This document shows, in pieces, positions 8,845 to 17,239 of a stretch of 64,000 bases of DNA (position 1 is its first letter; every line of letters starts with the position of its first letter). Made by a program: the position numbers and the translations under genes. The notes beneath the pieces are model-generated. The model had not been told where the DNA came from, ran no database searches, and saw nothing but the letters and a program-made list of their open reading frames with translations. Source of the DNA: Streptomyces sp. NBC_00414 (GTDB lineage: Bacteria > Actinomycetota > Actinomycetes > Streptomycetales > Streptomycetaceae). The stretch covers positions 5,394,001-5,458,000 of the forward strand of contig NZ_CP107935.1 of assembly GCF_036038375.1 (NCBI RefSeq), read 5' to 3'.

Positions 8845-8881
8845 TTGCTCGGTGCAATAAGATCTTTGCTCTCGGTGCAAT
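8845..8881. promoter_or_regulatory. Direct-repeat operator between the hydrolase and MocR genes
   Basis: TTGCTCGGTGCAAT at 8845-8858 is repeated as TTGCTCTCGGTGCAAT at 8866-8881. Each copy also has TTGC/GCAA dyad symmetry. MocR regulators commonly bind direct repeats in the divergent promoter region. The site lies 16 bases from the MocR start and 24 from the hydrolase start. Confidence 0.7.
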
Positions 8882-8897
8882 CCAGAAAGGGGCCGGT

Positions 8898-10256
8898 GTG
8901 GAGGACTATCGGCGTATCGCCGACCGGTTGGCCGAGGAGATCTACTCGGGGCGGCTGAAGGCCGGCGAACGGCTGCCGCCGCAGCGGGTGTTCGCCCGGC
9001 GCCGGAGCATCGCGGGATCCACGGCGGGGCGGGTGTACGGGGAACTGGTGCGGCGCGGGCTCGTCGTCGGCGAGGTCGGGCGCGGCACCTTCGTACGGGC
9101 CGCGCCGGCGCCCTCGGGCCGGGCACTCGCGGAGGCCACGCACGCTCACGACCCGCACGTGAAGGTCGATCTGGAGCTCAACTACCCCTCCGTACCAGGC
9201 CAGTCGGAGCTGATGGCGGACGGGCTCGCGCCGCTGTTGCGGGCCGACGTGCTGGCCGAGGCGACCCGTACCGTCCCGGCCACCGGGACCGCCGCCGCGC
9301 GCGAGGCCGTCGCGGGGCTGCTGGCCGGCTGCGGGTGGCGGCCACGCCCGGAGCAGCTCCTCTTCGCGGGCAACGGCCGGCAGGCCATCGCGGGCGTCCT
9401 CGCCTCGCTGGTACGGCCCGGCGGCCGGGTCGGCGTGGAGGCGCTGACGTATCCGCTGGTCAAGGAGATCGCGGAGCGGATCGGCTGCACGCTCGTGCCG
9501 CTCGCCACGGACGAGGAGGGACTGCGGCCCGACGCCGTCACCGCCGCCCACCGGGCCGCGCCGCTCTCCGCCCTGTACGTCCAGCCGACGCTGCACAACC
9601 CCACCGGGGTGACGGCCGGAGATGCGAGAAAGCGGGAACTGGCCGCTGTGGTGCGGGACTTGGACCTGCCCGTGGTGGAGGACCGCATCTGGTCCTTCCT
9701 CCATGAGGGAGGCGTGCCGTTCGCCGCGTACGCCCCCGAGCGCGTCCATGTCGTCGACGGACTGTCGAAGCGGGTCGCGCCCGGACTGACCGTCGGCTTC
9801 CTCGTCGTGCCCGGGGAACGGGTCGGGGCGGTGGCCGGGGCGCTGCGGTCGGGCGGGTGGACGGCGGGGCGGTTCGCGCTGGAGGCGGGCACGCGGTGGA
9901 TCCGGGACGGGACCGTCGAGCGGCTCGTCGGGCAGAAGCGGGCGGACGCGGCCCGGCGCCAGCGCGTCGTCGCGGAACTGCTCGACGCGTTCACGGTGCG
10001 GGCCGACCCGTACGCGTACCACGCCTGGTGGGAGCTGCCCGCGCCGTGGCGCGCGGACACCTTCACGGCCGCCGCCGCCGCACACGGTGTCGCGGTCACT
10101 CCGGGGGCCGCCTTCGCCGTCGGCCCGCAGGGCGCGCCGGACGCCGTCAGGCTCGGGCTCGCGTCGGTTCCGGTACCGGTACTGGGGCAGGCGCTGCGGA
10201 CGCTGCGCGACGTCGCGCGCGGTGGTCCGTCAGCCAGGTGGCCAGGGCCACGGTGA
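8898..10256 (+). CDS. MocR-family regulator (GntR HTH fused to PLP aminotransferase)
   Basis: A 452-residue protein. Residues 1-70 form a GntR winged helix-turn-helix (YRRIADRLAEEIYSGRLKAG, then VGRGTFV). The rest is a fold-type I aminotransferase domain with NPTGVT, VVEDRIWSF (PLP-binding Asp) and the GLSKRVAPGL lysine motif that holds PLP. Such proteins sense PLP or an aldimine rather than catalyse transamination. The GTG at 8898 follows AAAGGGG. It probably regulates the divergent hydrolase and itself through the direct-repeat site upstream. Its 3' end overlaps the convergent membrane-protein gene by 110 bases. Confidence 0.92.
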   Translation: MEDYRRIADRLAEEIYSGRLKAGERLPPQRVFARRRSIAGSTAGRVYGELVRRGLVVGEVGRGTFVRAAPAPSGRALAEATHAHDPHVKVDLELNYPSVPGQSELMADGLAPLLRADVLAEATRTVPATGTAAAREAVAGLLAGCGWRPRPEQLLFAGNGRQAIAGVLASLVRPGGRVGVEALTYPLVKEIAERIGCTLVPLATDEEGLRPDAVTAAHRAAPLSALYVQPTLHNPTGVTAGDARKRELAAVVRDLDLPVVEDRIWSFLHEGGVPFAAYAPERVHVVDGLSKRVAPGLTVGFLVVPGERVGAVAGALRSGGWTAGRFALEAGTRWIRDGTVERLVGQKRADAARRQRVVAELLDAFTVRADPYAYHAWWELPAPWRADTFTAAAAAHGVAVTPGAAFAVGPQGAPDAVRLGLASVPVPVLGQALRTLRDVARGGPSARWPGPR

Positions 10257-11052
10257 GGCCGAGGGCGAGGATGAACCAGGTCGCCGTGCGCAGGGTCTCG
10301 GTGAGGGCGTCGTAGACCGCGCCCGCCGCGGCGCGGGAGACGTGCTCGGGCAGGCCCGCGAGGGTCAGGGCACGTCCGAGGACCGTGGCGAGGGCCAGCA
10401 GGGCGGCGCCCAGGGCCATGCCGAGCGAGGTGGCCGTGACGGCACGGCGGCGGCGTACGGCGAGGAGGATGCCGCCGACGGCCAGGGCGACCGCCGCCAG
10501 GGGCAGCCAGAAGCCCGCGATCTCCAGCATGTGGAACCCTTTCCGCAGGGAGCTGAGCTCCTGGGCCCGGAGGACGGTGACCTCGGTGTGCGCGACGGGG
10601 ATTCGGTTCGCCAACGGCACGCGGTCGTCGGCGAGCTGTGCCTTCAGGCGGGCCGTGACCGGTGCCAGGTCGAGCGTGACGGCACCCTCGCTGTCGCTGC
10701 GCAGGGCCCGCAGGACGGCGTCGTGCGCGGCCCGGTTCGCCGTGGTCCAGGCCGCGCGGAAGGCCTCCGTACCGGTGAAGGACCGCACCGCCCGGTGGAC
10801 GTACGCGCGGACCTCCCCCTCCAGCGGCCCGACCTCGACCTCGCTCATGATCCCGTCGGTGACAGTGTCCGCGATCGCGCCCTGTACGTCGGGCCCGGCG
10901 GCGAGGGGCGCCATCGTGTCGACGTACCGCCCGGTGTCGCCGATCTCGTATTTCGCCCACGCCGAGAGGCCGCCCAGCGGCACGAGGACGCAGGCGAGCA
11001 CGATCAACAGCGCCGAGAGGACTTTCCGCAGCGCCGAGAGGTCTTTGCGCAT
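10147..11052 (-). CDS. Membrane protein of unknown function
   Basis: A 301-residue protein with an N-terminal membrane anchor (LRKVLSALLIVLACVLVPLG), an extracellular region of about 150 residues and three C-terminal membrane segments, then a basic, Pro/Ala-rich tail. I do not recognise a family name; the layout (GDTGRYVDTMAPLA followed by helical repeats) is common among actinobacterial hypothetical proteins. The last 36 codons overlap the 3' end of the MocR gene in antisense, so both C-termini are constrained by the same DNA. Confidence 0.8.
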   Translation of the reverse strand: MRKDLSALRKVLSALLIVLACVLVPLGGLSAWAKYEIGDTGRYVDTMAPLAAGPDVQGAIADTVTDGIMSEVEVGPLEGEVRAYVHRAVRSFTGTEAFRAAWTTANRAAHDAVLRALRSDSEGAVTLDLAPVTARLKAQLADDRVPLANRIPVAHTEVTVLRAQELSSLRKGFHMLEIAGFWLPLAAVALAVGGILLAVRRRRAVTATSLGMALGAALLALATVLGRALTLAGLPEHVSRAAAGAVYDALTETLRTATWFILALGLTVALATWLTDHRARRRAASAAPAPVPVPEPTRARA

Positions 11053-11066
11053 TCCTCAAGGAAGAA

Positions 11067-11104
11067 CCCCGGCCGCGCCCTTCGCCATCGGGGCGCGGCC
11101 GGGG
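11067..11104 (-). terminator. Terminator of the ABC exporter operon
   Basis: A 14-bp perfect stem (CCCCGGCCGCGCCC with its complement at 11091-11104) and a 10-base loop. It lies 73 bases after the permease stop and just before the downstream membrane-protein gene, isolating that gene from the exporter operon. Confidence 0.75.
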
Positions 11105-11176
11105 TGACTGCATCCGGACGCGGATTGCGTTCTTCCGGGGGACCCGGACGGCCTTCGGGAAGCCGTGGAGGGCCGG

Positions 11177-12043
11177 CTACTTCCGGTTGTAGAGCCTCAT
11201 CGTGACCGGGCCGAAGACCGCGACCAGCAGTCCGGCCCAGCCCAGCGACCACGCGATCTCGGCGCTCGGCCAGGAGCCGTCCATCAGGCCGCGCACCGCC
11301 GAGGAGAGGTGGGTGACCGGGTTGTTGTTGACGAAGGCCTGCAGCCAGCCCGGCATCGTCTCGGGGCGGACGAAGATGTCGCTGAGGAAGGTCAGCGGGA
11401 ACAGGATCATCATGCTCACGCCCATCACCGACTTCTCCGTGCGCAGCAGCAGGCCGAACATCGTCCACACCCAGGAGAAGGCGAACGAGAAGACGATCAG
11501 GAGGAGGACGCCGGCCACCACTCCCTGGACCCCGCCGTCCGGCCGGAAGCCCATGATCAGGCCCACCGCCAGCATCACGACCGACGCGATCGTGTAGCGC
11601 AGGGCGTCCCCGAGCAGATAGCCGACCAGCGTCGACGGGCGCCAGATGGGCAGCGAGCGGAAGCGGTCGAAGACGCCCTTCTCGATGTCGATGTTGACCG
11701 CGAGGCCCGTGTACATCGTGATCATCGTGACGGACATGACGAGGATGCCGGGGAGCAGGTACTGGATGTACTCCCGCGGGGAACCGGCGAGCGCGCCCCC
11801 GAACAGGTACGTGTACATCAGCACCAGCATGATCGGGAACGCCGTCACGTCGAAGAGCTGCTCGGGAACGTGCTTGATCTTGAGGATCGCCCGCCAGCCG
11901 AAGGTGAGGGACGTCTGCAGGGCGTTCGGGCGCGGCGGGCGCTCGCCGGAGACCAGGATCGCGGCGAGGCTCTCGGTACGGACCGGCGCGAGGTCCGCGG
12001 TGTCCGCGGTGCCGGTGCCGGAGGACTGGGTCGCGGTGCTCAT
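11177..12043 (-). CDS. ABC-2 exporter permease, DrrB-like
   Basis: A 288-residue integral membrane protein of the ABC-2 family with six predicted helices (for example QLFDVTAFPIMLVLMYTYLF, and the C-terminal WAGLLVAVFGPVTMRLYNRK). The segment AVNIDIEKGVFDRFRSLPIW matches the conserved cytoplasmic loop of daunorubicin-type DrrB permeases. Its ATG overlaps the stop of the ATPase gene (ATGA at 12040-12043), so the two are translationally coupled and form one exporter. The substrate is probably a hydrophobic drug or lipid-like compound. Confidence 0.92.
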   Translation of the reverse strand: MSTATQSSGTGTADTADLAPVRTESLAAILVSGERPPRPNALQTSLTFGWRAILKIKHVPEQLFDVTAFPIMLVLMYTYLFGGALAGSPREYIQYLLPGILVMSVTMITMYTGLAVNIDIEKGVFDRFRSLPIWRPSTLVGYLLGDALRYTIASVVMLAVGLIMGFRPDGGVQGVVAGVLLLIVFSFAFSWVWTMFGLLLRTEKSVMGVSMMILFPLTFLSDIFVRPETMPGWLQAFVNNNPVTHLSSAVRGLMDGSWPSAEIAWSLGWAGLLVAVFGPVTMRLYNRK

Positions 12044-13113
12044 GCCGTGGCCTCTTTCTTCAGCTGCGTCGGGTCCGGTGTCGAGTCCTGCGTCGGGTCC
12101 GGTGTCCCGGACGGGGTCCGCGGGTGTTCGGGTTTGCCGGTGAGGGCGAGGAACACCTCGTCCAGGCTCGGCTGGCCCAGGGAGAAGTTGTCGACGGTGA
12201 TGCCCGCGCGGGCGAGCTCGGCGAGGGCGCGGGACGCCTTCTCGGCGGTGCCGCCGCCCCGGGCGGAGCCGTTGCCGACGCGGGCCGTCAGGGCCACCGG
12301 GTCCGGCTCCAGCTGGACGTCCGTGCCCAGCGTCTGCCGGAGCAGCCGCTCGGCGTCCGGCCGCCGGTCCGCGTCCCGCAGGCGTACGTGCACGGAGCCC
12401 GCGCCCACCGACGCCTTCAGCTCGCCCTTGGTGCCCTCGGCGATGACCTTGCCCTTGTCGATGACGGCGATCCGGGACGCCAACTGGTCGGCCTCGTCCA
12501 GGTACTGGGTCGTCAGCAGGACCGTGGTGCCCTGCGCGACGACCGCCCGCACGATCTCCCACACCTGGTTGCGGCTGCGCGGGTCCAGGCCCGTCGTCGG
12601 CTCGTCCAGGAACAGCAGGTCAGGGGTGTTGAGAATGGACGCGGCGATGTCGATACGGCGCCGCATGCCGCCCGAGTAGTTCTTCACCTGCCGGCCGGCC
12701 GCCTCCGACAGGCCGAAGGCGTCCAGGAGCTGGGCCGCGCGGTCGTACGAGGCCTTCTTGGCGTGGCCGGTCAGACGGGCCAGCAGCACGAGGTTCTCGG
12801 TGCCGGTCAGGTCCTCGTCCACCGACGCGTACTGGCCGGTGAGGCTCACCCGGCTGCGGACCGCGTCCGCCTCCCGTACGACGTCGTGGCCGAAGACGTG
12901 GGCCTCGCCGCCGTCGGGGCGCAACAGGGTCGCCAGCATGCGCACGGTCGTGGTCTTGCCCGCGCCGTTCGGGCCGAGCAGGCCGTAGACCGTGCCCGAC
13001 TCGATACGCAGGTCCACTCCGTCGACCGCCCGGGTGTCGCCGAAGGTCTTCACCAGGCCCGCGGTCTCGATGGCCGGCCCGGCCCAGTGGTCGGTGCGGT
13101 TGCTGCTCGTCAT
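12040..13113 (-). CDS. ABC exporter ATPase, DrrA-like
   Basis: A 357-residue ATP-binding subunit. Walker A is GPNGAGKTTT, the signature is YSGGMRRRIDIAAS, Walker B is LLFLDEPTTGLDPRSRN, and the H-loop region reads TTQYLDEADQLA. The C-terminal DUF4162-like extension with LGQPSLDEVFLALTG is typical of DrrA drug-exporter ATPases. The tail carries a DPTQDSTPDPTQ repeat. It is first in a two-gene operon with the permease. No TetR-type regulator is adjacent, so regulation is not evident. Confidence 0.95.
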   Translation of the reverse strand: MTSSNRTDHWAGPAIETAGLVKTFGDTRAVDGVDLRIESGTVYGLLGPNGAGKTTTVRMLATLLRPDGGEAHVFGHDVVREADAVRSRVSLTGQYASVDEDLTGTENLVLLARLTGHAKKASYDRAAQLLDAFGLSEAAGRQVKNYSGGMRRRIDIAASILNTPDLLFLDEPTTGLDPRSRNQVWEIVRAVVAQGTTVLLTTQYLDEADQLASRIAVIDKGKVIAEGTKGELKASVGAGSVHVRLRDADRRPDAERLLRQTLGTDVQLEPDPVALTARVGNGSARGGGTAEKASRALAELARAGITVDNFSLGQPSLDEVFLALTGKPEHPRTPSGTPDPTQDSTPDPTQLKKEATA

Positions 13114-13332
13114 GTCGGTCCGCCCATCCGCGTCGTTCTGGTGGTTGGTCTGGTGTCTCGTCCGTCGTGTCTCGTGACCGGTTTCGGAAGTACAGACCCC
13201 GGGGGCCGCGAAAACTCATCGGTGGGGCGGTGGGGACGCGGTGGCGGGGCGGTGGCGGGGTGCCTCCGGTGGAGGGCTCACCCGAACGGGTGTTACCTGG
13301 TTCTGGGGAATTCTGGGAAGAGGAGGCCGGTC

Positions 13333-13779
13333 ATGCGTGTCACCCTGGCTCTCAGGAATCTTGGAACCGCCCTGGTCAGCGGCTGTGTGCTGACCGTCGC
13401 GGCGGCCGGTACGGCGGCTGCGGGCGACCGCGGCGATCAGCATGGCGACCACCGTGGCGGTGATCCCGTCTGGGGGACCGTCGTCTCCGGCGGCGATCTG
13501 AAGGTGCGGGCGTATCCCGACACCGGCTCGGCCGTCCTCGACCGGCTCCCGCCCGGCGGTCAGGACCGGGTCGCCTGCGTGGCACGGGGATCGCGCGTCT
13601 TCGGCAACCCGCACTGGTACTGGCTCGTCGGGGCGCGGGCCTGGGCGAGCGCCGCCTTCGTGGACATCGGCGGGGAGGGTGTGCCGAGGTGCTCCGACCC
13701 CTGCGAGGGGGGCTGGAAGGACCGGTGGCACGACGACGCCTCGGACTCCGGCCGGGAGTGGGTGCCCGGCGGGAGTTGA
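13333..13779 (+). CDS. Small secreted SH3-like protein
   Basis: A 148-residue protein with a Sec signal peptide (MRVTLALRNLGTALVSGCVL, cleavage near TAAAG), a short His/Asp-rich linker and a bacterial SH3-type domain (WGTVVSGGDLKVRAYPDTGS, then an RVACVARGSRVFGNPHWYWL segment). The last quarter is polar and Trp/Asp-rich with a Cys pair. Such proteins often bind cell-wall peptide stems. AGGAGG at 13321-13326 fixes the start. The upstream part of the same frame overlaps the ABC operon and is not coding. Confidence 0.8.
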   Translation: MRVTLALRNLGTALVSGCVLTVAAAGTAAAGDRGDQHGDHRGGDPVWGTVVSGGDLKVRAYPDTGSAVLDRLPPGGQDRVACVARGSRVFGNPHWYWLVGARAWASAAFVDIGGEGVPRCSDPCEGGWKDRWHDDASDSGREWVPGGS

Positions 13780-13789
13780 GTCCGAGGAG

Positions 13790-13824
13790 ATGCGGGGCCC
13801 CGGCATGGAGCCGGGGCCCCGCAT
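13790..13824. terminator. Bidirectional terminator
   Basis: A perfect 15-bp stem (ATGCGGGGCCCCGGC and its complement) with a five-base loop, placed between two convergent genes. Confidence 0.85.
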
Positions 13825-13861
13825 TCATGTGAGGACTTCCGTCGGGGCCGGTTTTCCGGGC

Positions 13862-14272
13862 TCAGTCCTCGCTGGTGTAGTAGCGGTAGAAGACGACCAT
13901 GAGGACGCCCGCCGTGATCACTAGGGACAGGCCCACGGTCTTGAGGACGCTGGCGTCCGTGAGGCTGTAGAGGAAACCGAACGAGATGCCCGCGAACGCC
14001 GCCCAGCCGGCCGCGCGCAGTTCGCGTGGGAGGCGGGGGGCGACGGTGTGGATGCCGTACGCCGCGCCGGCGAACGCGAGGGCCGAGACGATGCCCAGGA
14101 GGACGTTCCAGCCGGTGATCGGGCCTGCGTGGCGGTCTATGCCGGAGGTCCAGAGGCCGTAGACGATGCCTCCCAGCGCGGGCAGTGCGAGTTTTGCCGG
14201 GATCGCCCGGGTCTGGTGTCGGGTGGTTGAACCTGTGCCGGTTCCTGCGCTTGCGGGTGCCGTGTGAGCCAT
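13862..14272 (-). CDS. Small four-helix membrane protein, unknown function
   Basis: A 136-residue protein: a polar, Thr/Gly-rich N-terminus of about 30 residues followed by four hydrophobic segments (starting LALPALGGIVYGLWTSGI and ending SLVITAGVLMVVFYRYYTSE). The ATG at 14272 is preceded by GAGAGGAG. I do not recognise a named family. A cluster of dispersed repeats begins about 120 bases upstream. Confidence 0.75.
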   Translation of the reverse strand: MAHTAPASAGTGTGSTTRHQTRAIPAKLALPALGGIVYGLWTSGIDRHAGPITGWNVLLGIVSALAFAGAAYGIHTVAPRLPRELRAAGWAAFAGISFGFLYSLTDASVLKTVGLSLVITAGVLMVVFYRYYTSED

Positions 14273-14398
14273 GACAGCACTCCTCTCTTCCTCGCCCCTG
14301 CCTTCCAGGTCACACCTGGGGGGTACGGAGGGCAAGTCGTACGGGGTGGCTGCCGCCGGCTGTGCGGTCGTCCTTCGTCCTGGCCGGTGGGGCTGGCT

Positions 14399-14550
14399 GC
14401 GCCGTTCCCCGCGCCCCTTGAAGGTGGGTCCGTGTTCTGGCCCGCTCGTCGGGAGCGGGTCGGTGAGGGTCGGCCGCGCAGTTCCCCGCGCCCCTCAAAA
14501 GCGGGGCTGCGCCCCAGCTTTTGCCCCGTAAGGGGCGCGGGGAACGGCGC
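14399..14550. repeat. Dispersed repeat cluster with head-to-head pair
   Basis: Reverse cores at 14399-14417 and 14476-14494, and a forward core at 14532-14550. Between the last two is a perfect internal hairpin (AAAAGCGGGGC and GCCCCAGCTTTT arms, 14497-14522), so the whole of 14476-14550 can fold into one long structure. The next gene begins 82 bases later. Confidence 0.88.
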
Positions 14551-14631
14551 ACTCAGCCCCCACCGGGCCGCAGGTGTGTCTGTGAGGGACCCCGGCGTGC
14601 GGCCCGCACCCGTACATGCTTCGCTGGGCGG

Positions 14632-15813
14632 ATGAGCGGCGGCGCGGACCAGGGAACGCCAGCCCAGCGACAGCGGCAGCGGCAGCAACTGCTCCGCGTA
14701 CGCGGACGCAGCGTCGCCTGGGCACCCCCGCTGCTCCTCCTCGTCGCGATCGCAGTGATCGACAGCAACACCTCGGGCGAGTTCAGGATCATCTCCTGGA
14801 TCGTCCTCGTCCCCGGCATCGCGGCAGCCATCTGCGGAGTGAGAGGCACGGCCGTCTTCGCCGCGCTCGCCCTCGTCACGTACATCGAGGTGGACGCCGC
14901 CTGGCCGCACCAGGACCAGACCGGCCTGCCCGACTTCATCCTCGTCGCCGTGGGCGGCGCCCTGGCGACGACGGCGTGCGCCGTGCGGGTCCGCGAGGAG
15001 CGGCGGATGCTGCACATGCGGGACGTCGCCGACACGACCCGCCGTACCGTGCTGCGCCCGATGCCCACCCCCTGGGCCGGCCTGGACCACGCGGCCGTCT
15101 ACCTCGCCGCCGACATGGAGGCCCGCGTCGGCGGCGACTTCTACGACATCCAGCCGGGCCCGTACGGCACCCGCGTCCTCCTCGGAGACGTACAGGGCAA
15201 AGGCCTGCCCGCGGTCGACGCCGCCGCCGCACTGCTCGGCACGTTCCGCGAGTCGGCGTACCACGAGGCGTCCCTGGCCGTCGTCGCCGAACGGCTGGAG
15301 GTGCGGATGCGCCGCCAGCGGCAGTACGTGGCGGACCTGGGCGAGGTACCGGACCGCGGTGTGGAGCGCTTCGCGACCGCGGTCCTCGTCGCGTTCCCGC
15401 CCCCGGGCGCTCCCGGCGGCCACATCGAGGTCGTCAACTTCGGGCACGAACCCCCGCTGGTGGCCGGGCCGTCCGGGGTGCGCCTCCTGCCGCCCGGCGA
15501 CGGACTGCCGCTCGGCTTCGGCGGGCTGGCCGGACCGGCGTCGGGCGTCCCGCCGGTCCGGCTGGTGCCCTTCGCCCCCGACGAGACCCTGCTGCTCGTC
15601 ACGGACGGCGTGACCGAGGCCCGCGACGCCGAGGGTGTCTTCTTCCCCCTCCACGAACGCGTCGCCCTGGCCGTTTCCCTCGACCCCGGCATCACCCACC
15701 CCCGTCACCTGGTGGAACTGGTCCGCGAAGGCACCCTCCGCCACAGCACGGGCCACCTGGTGGACGACACGACGATCTTCGCCGTCCGCCCGACGGCGGC
15801 GCAGCCGCTCTGA
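14632..15813 (+). CDS. Membrane-bound PP2C/SpoIIE-type serine phosphatase
   Basis: A 393-residue protein with a cytoplasmic N-terminus, about four membrane helices (residues roughly 28-140) and a C-terminal SpoIIE/RsbU phosphatase domain. Metal-binding motifs are visible: RVGGDFYDIQ, LGDVQGKGLPA, FGHEPPLV, LVTDGVTEARD and VDDTTIF. The family dephosphorylates anti-anti-sigma factors. No anti-sigma partner is adjacent. The start at 14632 is chosen because the frame upstream is translated repeat element. Confidence 0.9.
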   Translation: MSGGADQGTPAQRQRQRQQLLRVRGRSVAWAPPLLLLVAIAVIDSNTSGEFRIISWIVLVPGIAAAICGVRGTAVFAALALVTYIEVDAAWPHQDQTGLPDFILVAVGGALATTACAVRVREERRMLHMRDVADTTRRTVLRPMPTPWAGLDHAAVYLAADMEARVGGDFYDIQPGPYGTRVLLGDVQGKGLPAVDAAAALLGTFRESAYHEASLAVVAERLEVRMRRQRQYVADLGEVPDRGVERFATAVLVAFPPPGAPGGHIEVVNFGHEPPLVAGPSGVRLLPPGDGLPLGFGGLAGPASGVPPVRLVPFAPDETLLLVTDGVTEARDAEGVFFPLHERVALAVSLDPGITHPRHLVELVREGTLRHSTGHLVDDTTIFAVRPTAAQPL

Positions 15814-15934
15814 AGGGCCGAACAAACCGCCACCACCCACCCCCTACCGCCCCCACCCCAATACCCTTTGCACCCGCACCGGTTACGGTGCTGCCGTGGT
15901 GATCGAAGGGGAAGCGAAGGGGAGGGAGACGGCG

Positions 15935-17212
15935 ATGCCCGGAACCGTACTGCTGATCGCGGCCTCGCCGGCGGGCAGAGGCTGCCTCGTCGACGCCGCG
16001 TCCGTGCTCCCCGTGCTCGCCGCGGTGGCACCCTCCGTGCTCTCCGGCACGGACACCGCGAACGTGGTCGAACTCGCCGATCCCCTGCAGCCGCAGGCGG
16101 TCCTGACCCGGCTGCGGGCCGCCGCCACGGCCCCCGGCCCGCTCACGGTCTTCCTCACCGGGCAGCTCCAACTGGACCGCCGTCAGCGCCTTCCGCATCT
16201 GGCACTCGCCCGGACGACCCCCGCGACCGTCCGCTACACGGGCTTCCCGTGGCACTGGATCCGTGAGGAACTCCGCCTGCGTGCCCCGGGCGGTACGACC
16301 CTCCTGGTCGACCTGCACGCCGACGCGGAGGCCTGGCAGCAGCTGGCCACCCGGCCCCTCACCGTGGGGCCCGGCGTCGCGCTGTACGGCCGCGTGGCCC
16401 CGGCTCCCCCGCGACGCGCGGTGGCGGTACCGACGTACATGAAGTCCCTGGCCACGATCCTCCGCAGCGGTCACCGCCCGCCGCTCGCGCACCTCCACCA
16501 GCAGGCGCTGACCCGGTCGTACGGCGAGGACCCGGACTCCGCCCACCGGGACCTCGTACTCCTCGTCGAACCCAGACACCGGGCCGGGGTCCCGGCGCCG
16601 ACCCCGGTTCCGGCAGCGGCCCACGGGTACGCGGCACCGGCCCACGCGTACGCGCCACCGGCCGCCGTGCCCGTGCCGCCCCCGCCCTACCTCGCCGCCG
16701 TACCCATGCCCGCGACCCCGCCCGAGGCGGCGCCGGTCGCCGCCCCCGCAGGCCCTCCTTCCGGTTCCCCCTCCGGTCCCCCGTCCGATCCGCACGCGGA
16801 GATCACCGCCGCCGTGCAGGGCGGCCGGCACGCCGAGGCCGCCGTGCTGGCCGAGCGGTGGGAGCGGACGGCGCTGCGGACGCACGGGCCGGGGGCCGAC
16901 GAGGTCGTGCACTGGATGGAGGTGCGCGCGGACCTGGCGATGTTCGCGGGCGACGCCGAGCTGAGCTGCCGGATCTGGCTGGCGGTGGCCGACGCGCGGC
17001 TGACCGCGGGGCAGCCCCCGGACGCGACCGGTGTCGAGGCGGCCGTCGACCGGGCGCACCACCAGTGGGGCCGTATCGGCGACTCGGCGCGGGCCCGTGA
17101 GCTGGGGCTCGCGCTGGCCGGCCTGCGCGGGCGCGTTCCGGGACGCAGGCAGGGCGCGCTGGACGACATCCAGCGCCATCTCAGCCGCCTCCGGACGCAG
17201 ACGCAGGTGTGA
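15935..17212 (+). CDS. Unknown protein; possible degenerate caspase-like N-domain and C-terminal helical repeats
   Basis: A 425-residue protein. GGAGGGAGA places the start at the ATG at 15935. Residues 1-150 form an alpha/beta domain (MPGTVLLIAASPAG, LTVFLTGQLQL, TTLLVDLHADAEAW). Its order of strands resembles the caspase-like fold, but the His-Gly and Asp-x-Cys catalytic positions read Gly-Gln and Leu-His-Ala, so it would be inactive. Residues 215-290 are a Pro/Ala linker. The last 130 residues are helical and TPR-like (AEAAVLAERWERTALRTHGP). I do not recognise a named family. It follows the phosphatase gene on the same strand after about 120 bases. Confidence 0.75.
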   Translation: MPGTVLLIAASPAGRGCLVDAASVLPVLAAVAPSVLSGTDTANVVELADPLQPQAVLTRLRAAATAPGPLTVFLTGQLQLDRRQRLPHLALARTTPATVRYTGFPWHWIREELRLRAPGGTTLLVDLHADAEAWQQLATRPLTVGPGVALYGRVAPAPPRRAVAVPTYMKSLATILRSGHRPPLAHLHQQALTRSYGEDPDSAHRDLVLLVEPRHRAGVPAPTPVPAAAHGYAAPAHAYAPPAAVPVPPPPYLAAVPMPATPPEAAPVAAPAGPPSGSPSGPPSDPHAEITAAVQGGRHAEAAVLAERWERTALRTHGPGADEVVHWMEVRADLAMFAGDAELSCRIWLAVADARLTAGQPPDATGVEAAVDRAHHQWGRIGDSARARELGLALAGLRGRVPGRRQGALDDIQRHLSRLRTQTQV

Positions 17213-17239
17213 CGGCCACCCCGCCAGGGAGGGCCTGAC

